Positions 63,571 to 64,000 of a DNA stretch of 64,000 nt are shown piece after piece (within the stretch, counting starts at the first letter, position 1; every line of letters starts with the position of its first letter). Source of the DNA: OCS116 sp051531935. GTDB taxonomy: Bacteria > Pseudomonadota > Alphaproteobacteria > Rhizobiales > OSC116. The notes under the pieces were generated by a model. The model did no database searches, was not told the origin of the DNA, and was given only the letters and a program-made list of their open reading frames with translations. The stretch covers positions 124,001 to 188,000 of the forward strand of contig JAOPTR010000016.1 of the NCBI GenBank assembly GCA_051531935.1. The letters are read 5' to 3'. Both the position numbers and the translations under genes were made by a program.

Positions 63571-64000
63571 ATGCTAAAAAATTTAAAGCTCAATATTAAC
63601 AAATACCTGATCAACTCATCAGAGACATTTGCAAAACTTTATTTTTTTGGACGCCGCAAACGCTTAGGCGCGCGGTTAATGGATACTAAGGCTCAAGCCA
63701 TTGGTCATTTTATTCAAAAAACTGCTCGCAATGCTCCTGCACCCTCCGTTAAGCAAAGCAGATTAAACATGTTGGCTGGGACCGCGTTATTTGATGAAGC
63801 ATGCCCCGCTTTATTGCGCAAAGAAAATATCGTAATTATGGGTGCAGAAGGGAAGCTGAACGCGCGCCTATATAGTGACACTGCCCAAAAGAGTAAAAAC
63901 ATACCCATCTTGTTATATTTCCATGGAGGCGGCTTTATGCAGGGTGATTTAGAAACCCATGATGGAATATGCGGAAAATTGGCCAAATGGGGCAACTGCA
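63571..64000 (+). CDS. HSL-family alpha/beta hydrolase/esterase, cut by window edge
   Basis: An ATG at 63571 (GAG eight bases upstream) opens a frame to the window end, 143 residues. YFHGGGFMQGDLETHDG (about 116-132) contains the HGGGF oxyanion motif of hormone-sensitive-lipase-type esterases; the catalytic GDSAG lies beyond the edge. A ~115-residue N-terminal cap precedes it. It diverges from the acyl-CoA dehydrogenase gene (180-bp gap) and could release the acid substrate from an ester. Confidence 0.82.
   Translation, partial: MLKNLKLNINKYLINSSETFAKLYFFGRRKRLGARLMDTKAQAIGHFIQKTARNAPAPSVKQSRLNMLAGTALFDEACPALLRKENIVIMGAEGKLNARLYSDTAQKSKNIPILLYFHGGGFMQGDLETHDGICGKLAKWGNC

Noticed and set aside
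1..64000. CRISPR arrays, tRNA, rRNA, riboswitches
   Set aside because: No regularly spaced direct repeats, cloverleaf-like genes or known riboswitch cores were recognised by eye; a covariance-model scan could not be run.

Overview
The window looks like a piece of an AT-rich (roughly 40% G+C by eye), probably marine alphaproteobacterium, with gene order recalling Hyphomicrobiales/Rhizobiales relatives. The evidence is a class II DAHP synthase next to glutathione reductase and rpiA, a LOG-LysM-psd-pssA block, cobT beside a DUF1289 gene and a TIGR02281 aspartic protease, and the alphaproteobacterial GGTCVIRGC active site of Gor. No rRNA, tRNA or CRISPR array was recognised.

1-24.4 kb is mostly core genome. 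It holds the 5' end of class II DAHP synthase, an alpha/beta hydrolase overlapping gor, an RTX-repeat protein with a lipobox, a DMT permease, and a pyrC-pyrE-rpiA operon. Next come a small tautomerase, nnrS, upp (strong terminator), rarD, a LOG protein, a 973-aa repeat-rich LysM protein, psd-pssA, and a tightly overlapping cysS-cimA-nitroreductase operon. gltX, a degenerate CobT homologue, DUF1289, the aspartic protease, a TSUP permease and dusA close the region.

24.4-43.05 kb is accessory DNA stacked against the 5' end of dusA. Two diverged copies of the dusA N-terminal coding sequence (about 26,950-26,990 and 42,988-43,040), each preceded by the same roughly 27-nt sequence, look like right-hand junctions of two elements integrated one after the other at dusA. 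The proximal element carries a frameshifted beta-carbonic anhydrase and a divergent NmrA-like/TetR pair. The distal one carries an arabinofuranoside-utilisation module: GH43-like and GH51 enzymes without signal peptides, a PepT/Opp-type ABC importer, an ArsR-type regulator with a large effector-like domain, an enolase-superfamily sugar-acid dehydratase, a FadR/GntR regulator and a chemoreceptor. It also holds remnants of a ketoglutarate-semialdehyde dehydrogenase, a UgpC-type ATPase and a RidA protein. No integrase gene is visible.

43.3-48.7 kb holds a gate-domain membrane protein divergent from an Lrp regulator, an ECF-like sigma factor with a Cys-containing tail upstream of a secreted SnoaL-like protein, two unrecognised genes and a LysR regulator.

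48.8-64 kb is a catabolic cluster for an acyl-CoA-activated substrate. It has a thiolase, an SDR hydroxyacyl-CoA dehydrogenase type, an acyl-CoA ligase directly downstream of a complete LIV-type ABC importer (livKHMGF), another SDR, a 598-aa acyl-CoA dehydrogenase and the start of an HSL-family hydrolase. Two unusual regulators, each with two TetR DNA-binding domains in one chain, lie within it. The likely logic is ester hydrolysis, import, CoA activation and beta-oxidation-like degradation; the substrate cannot be read from the sequence.
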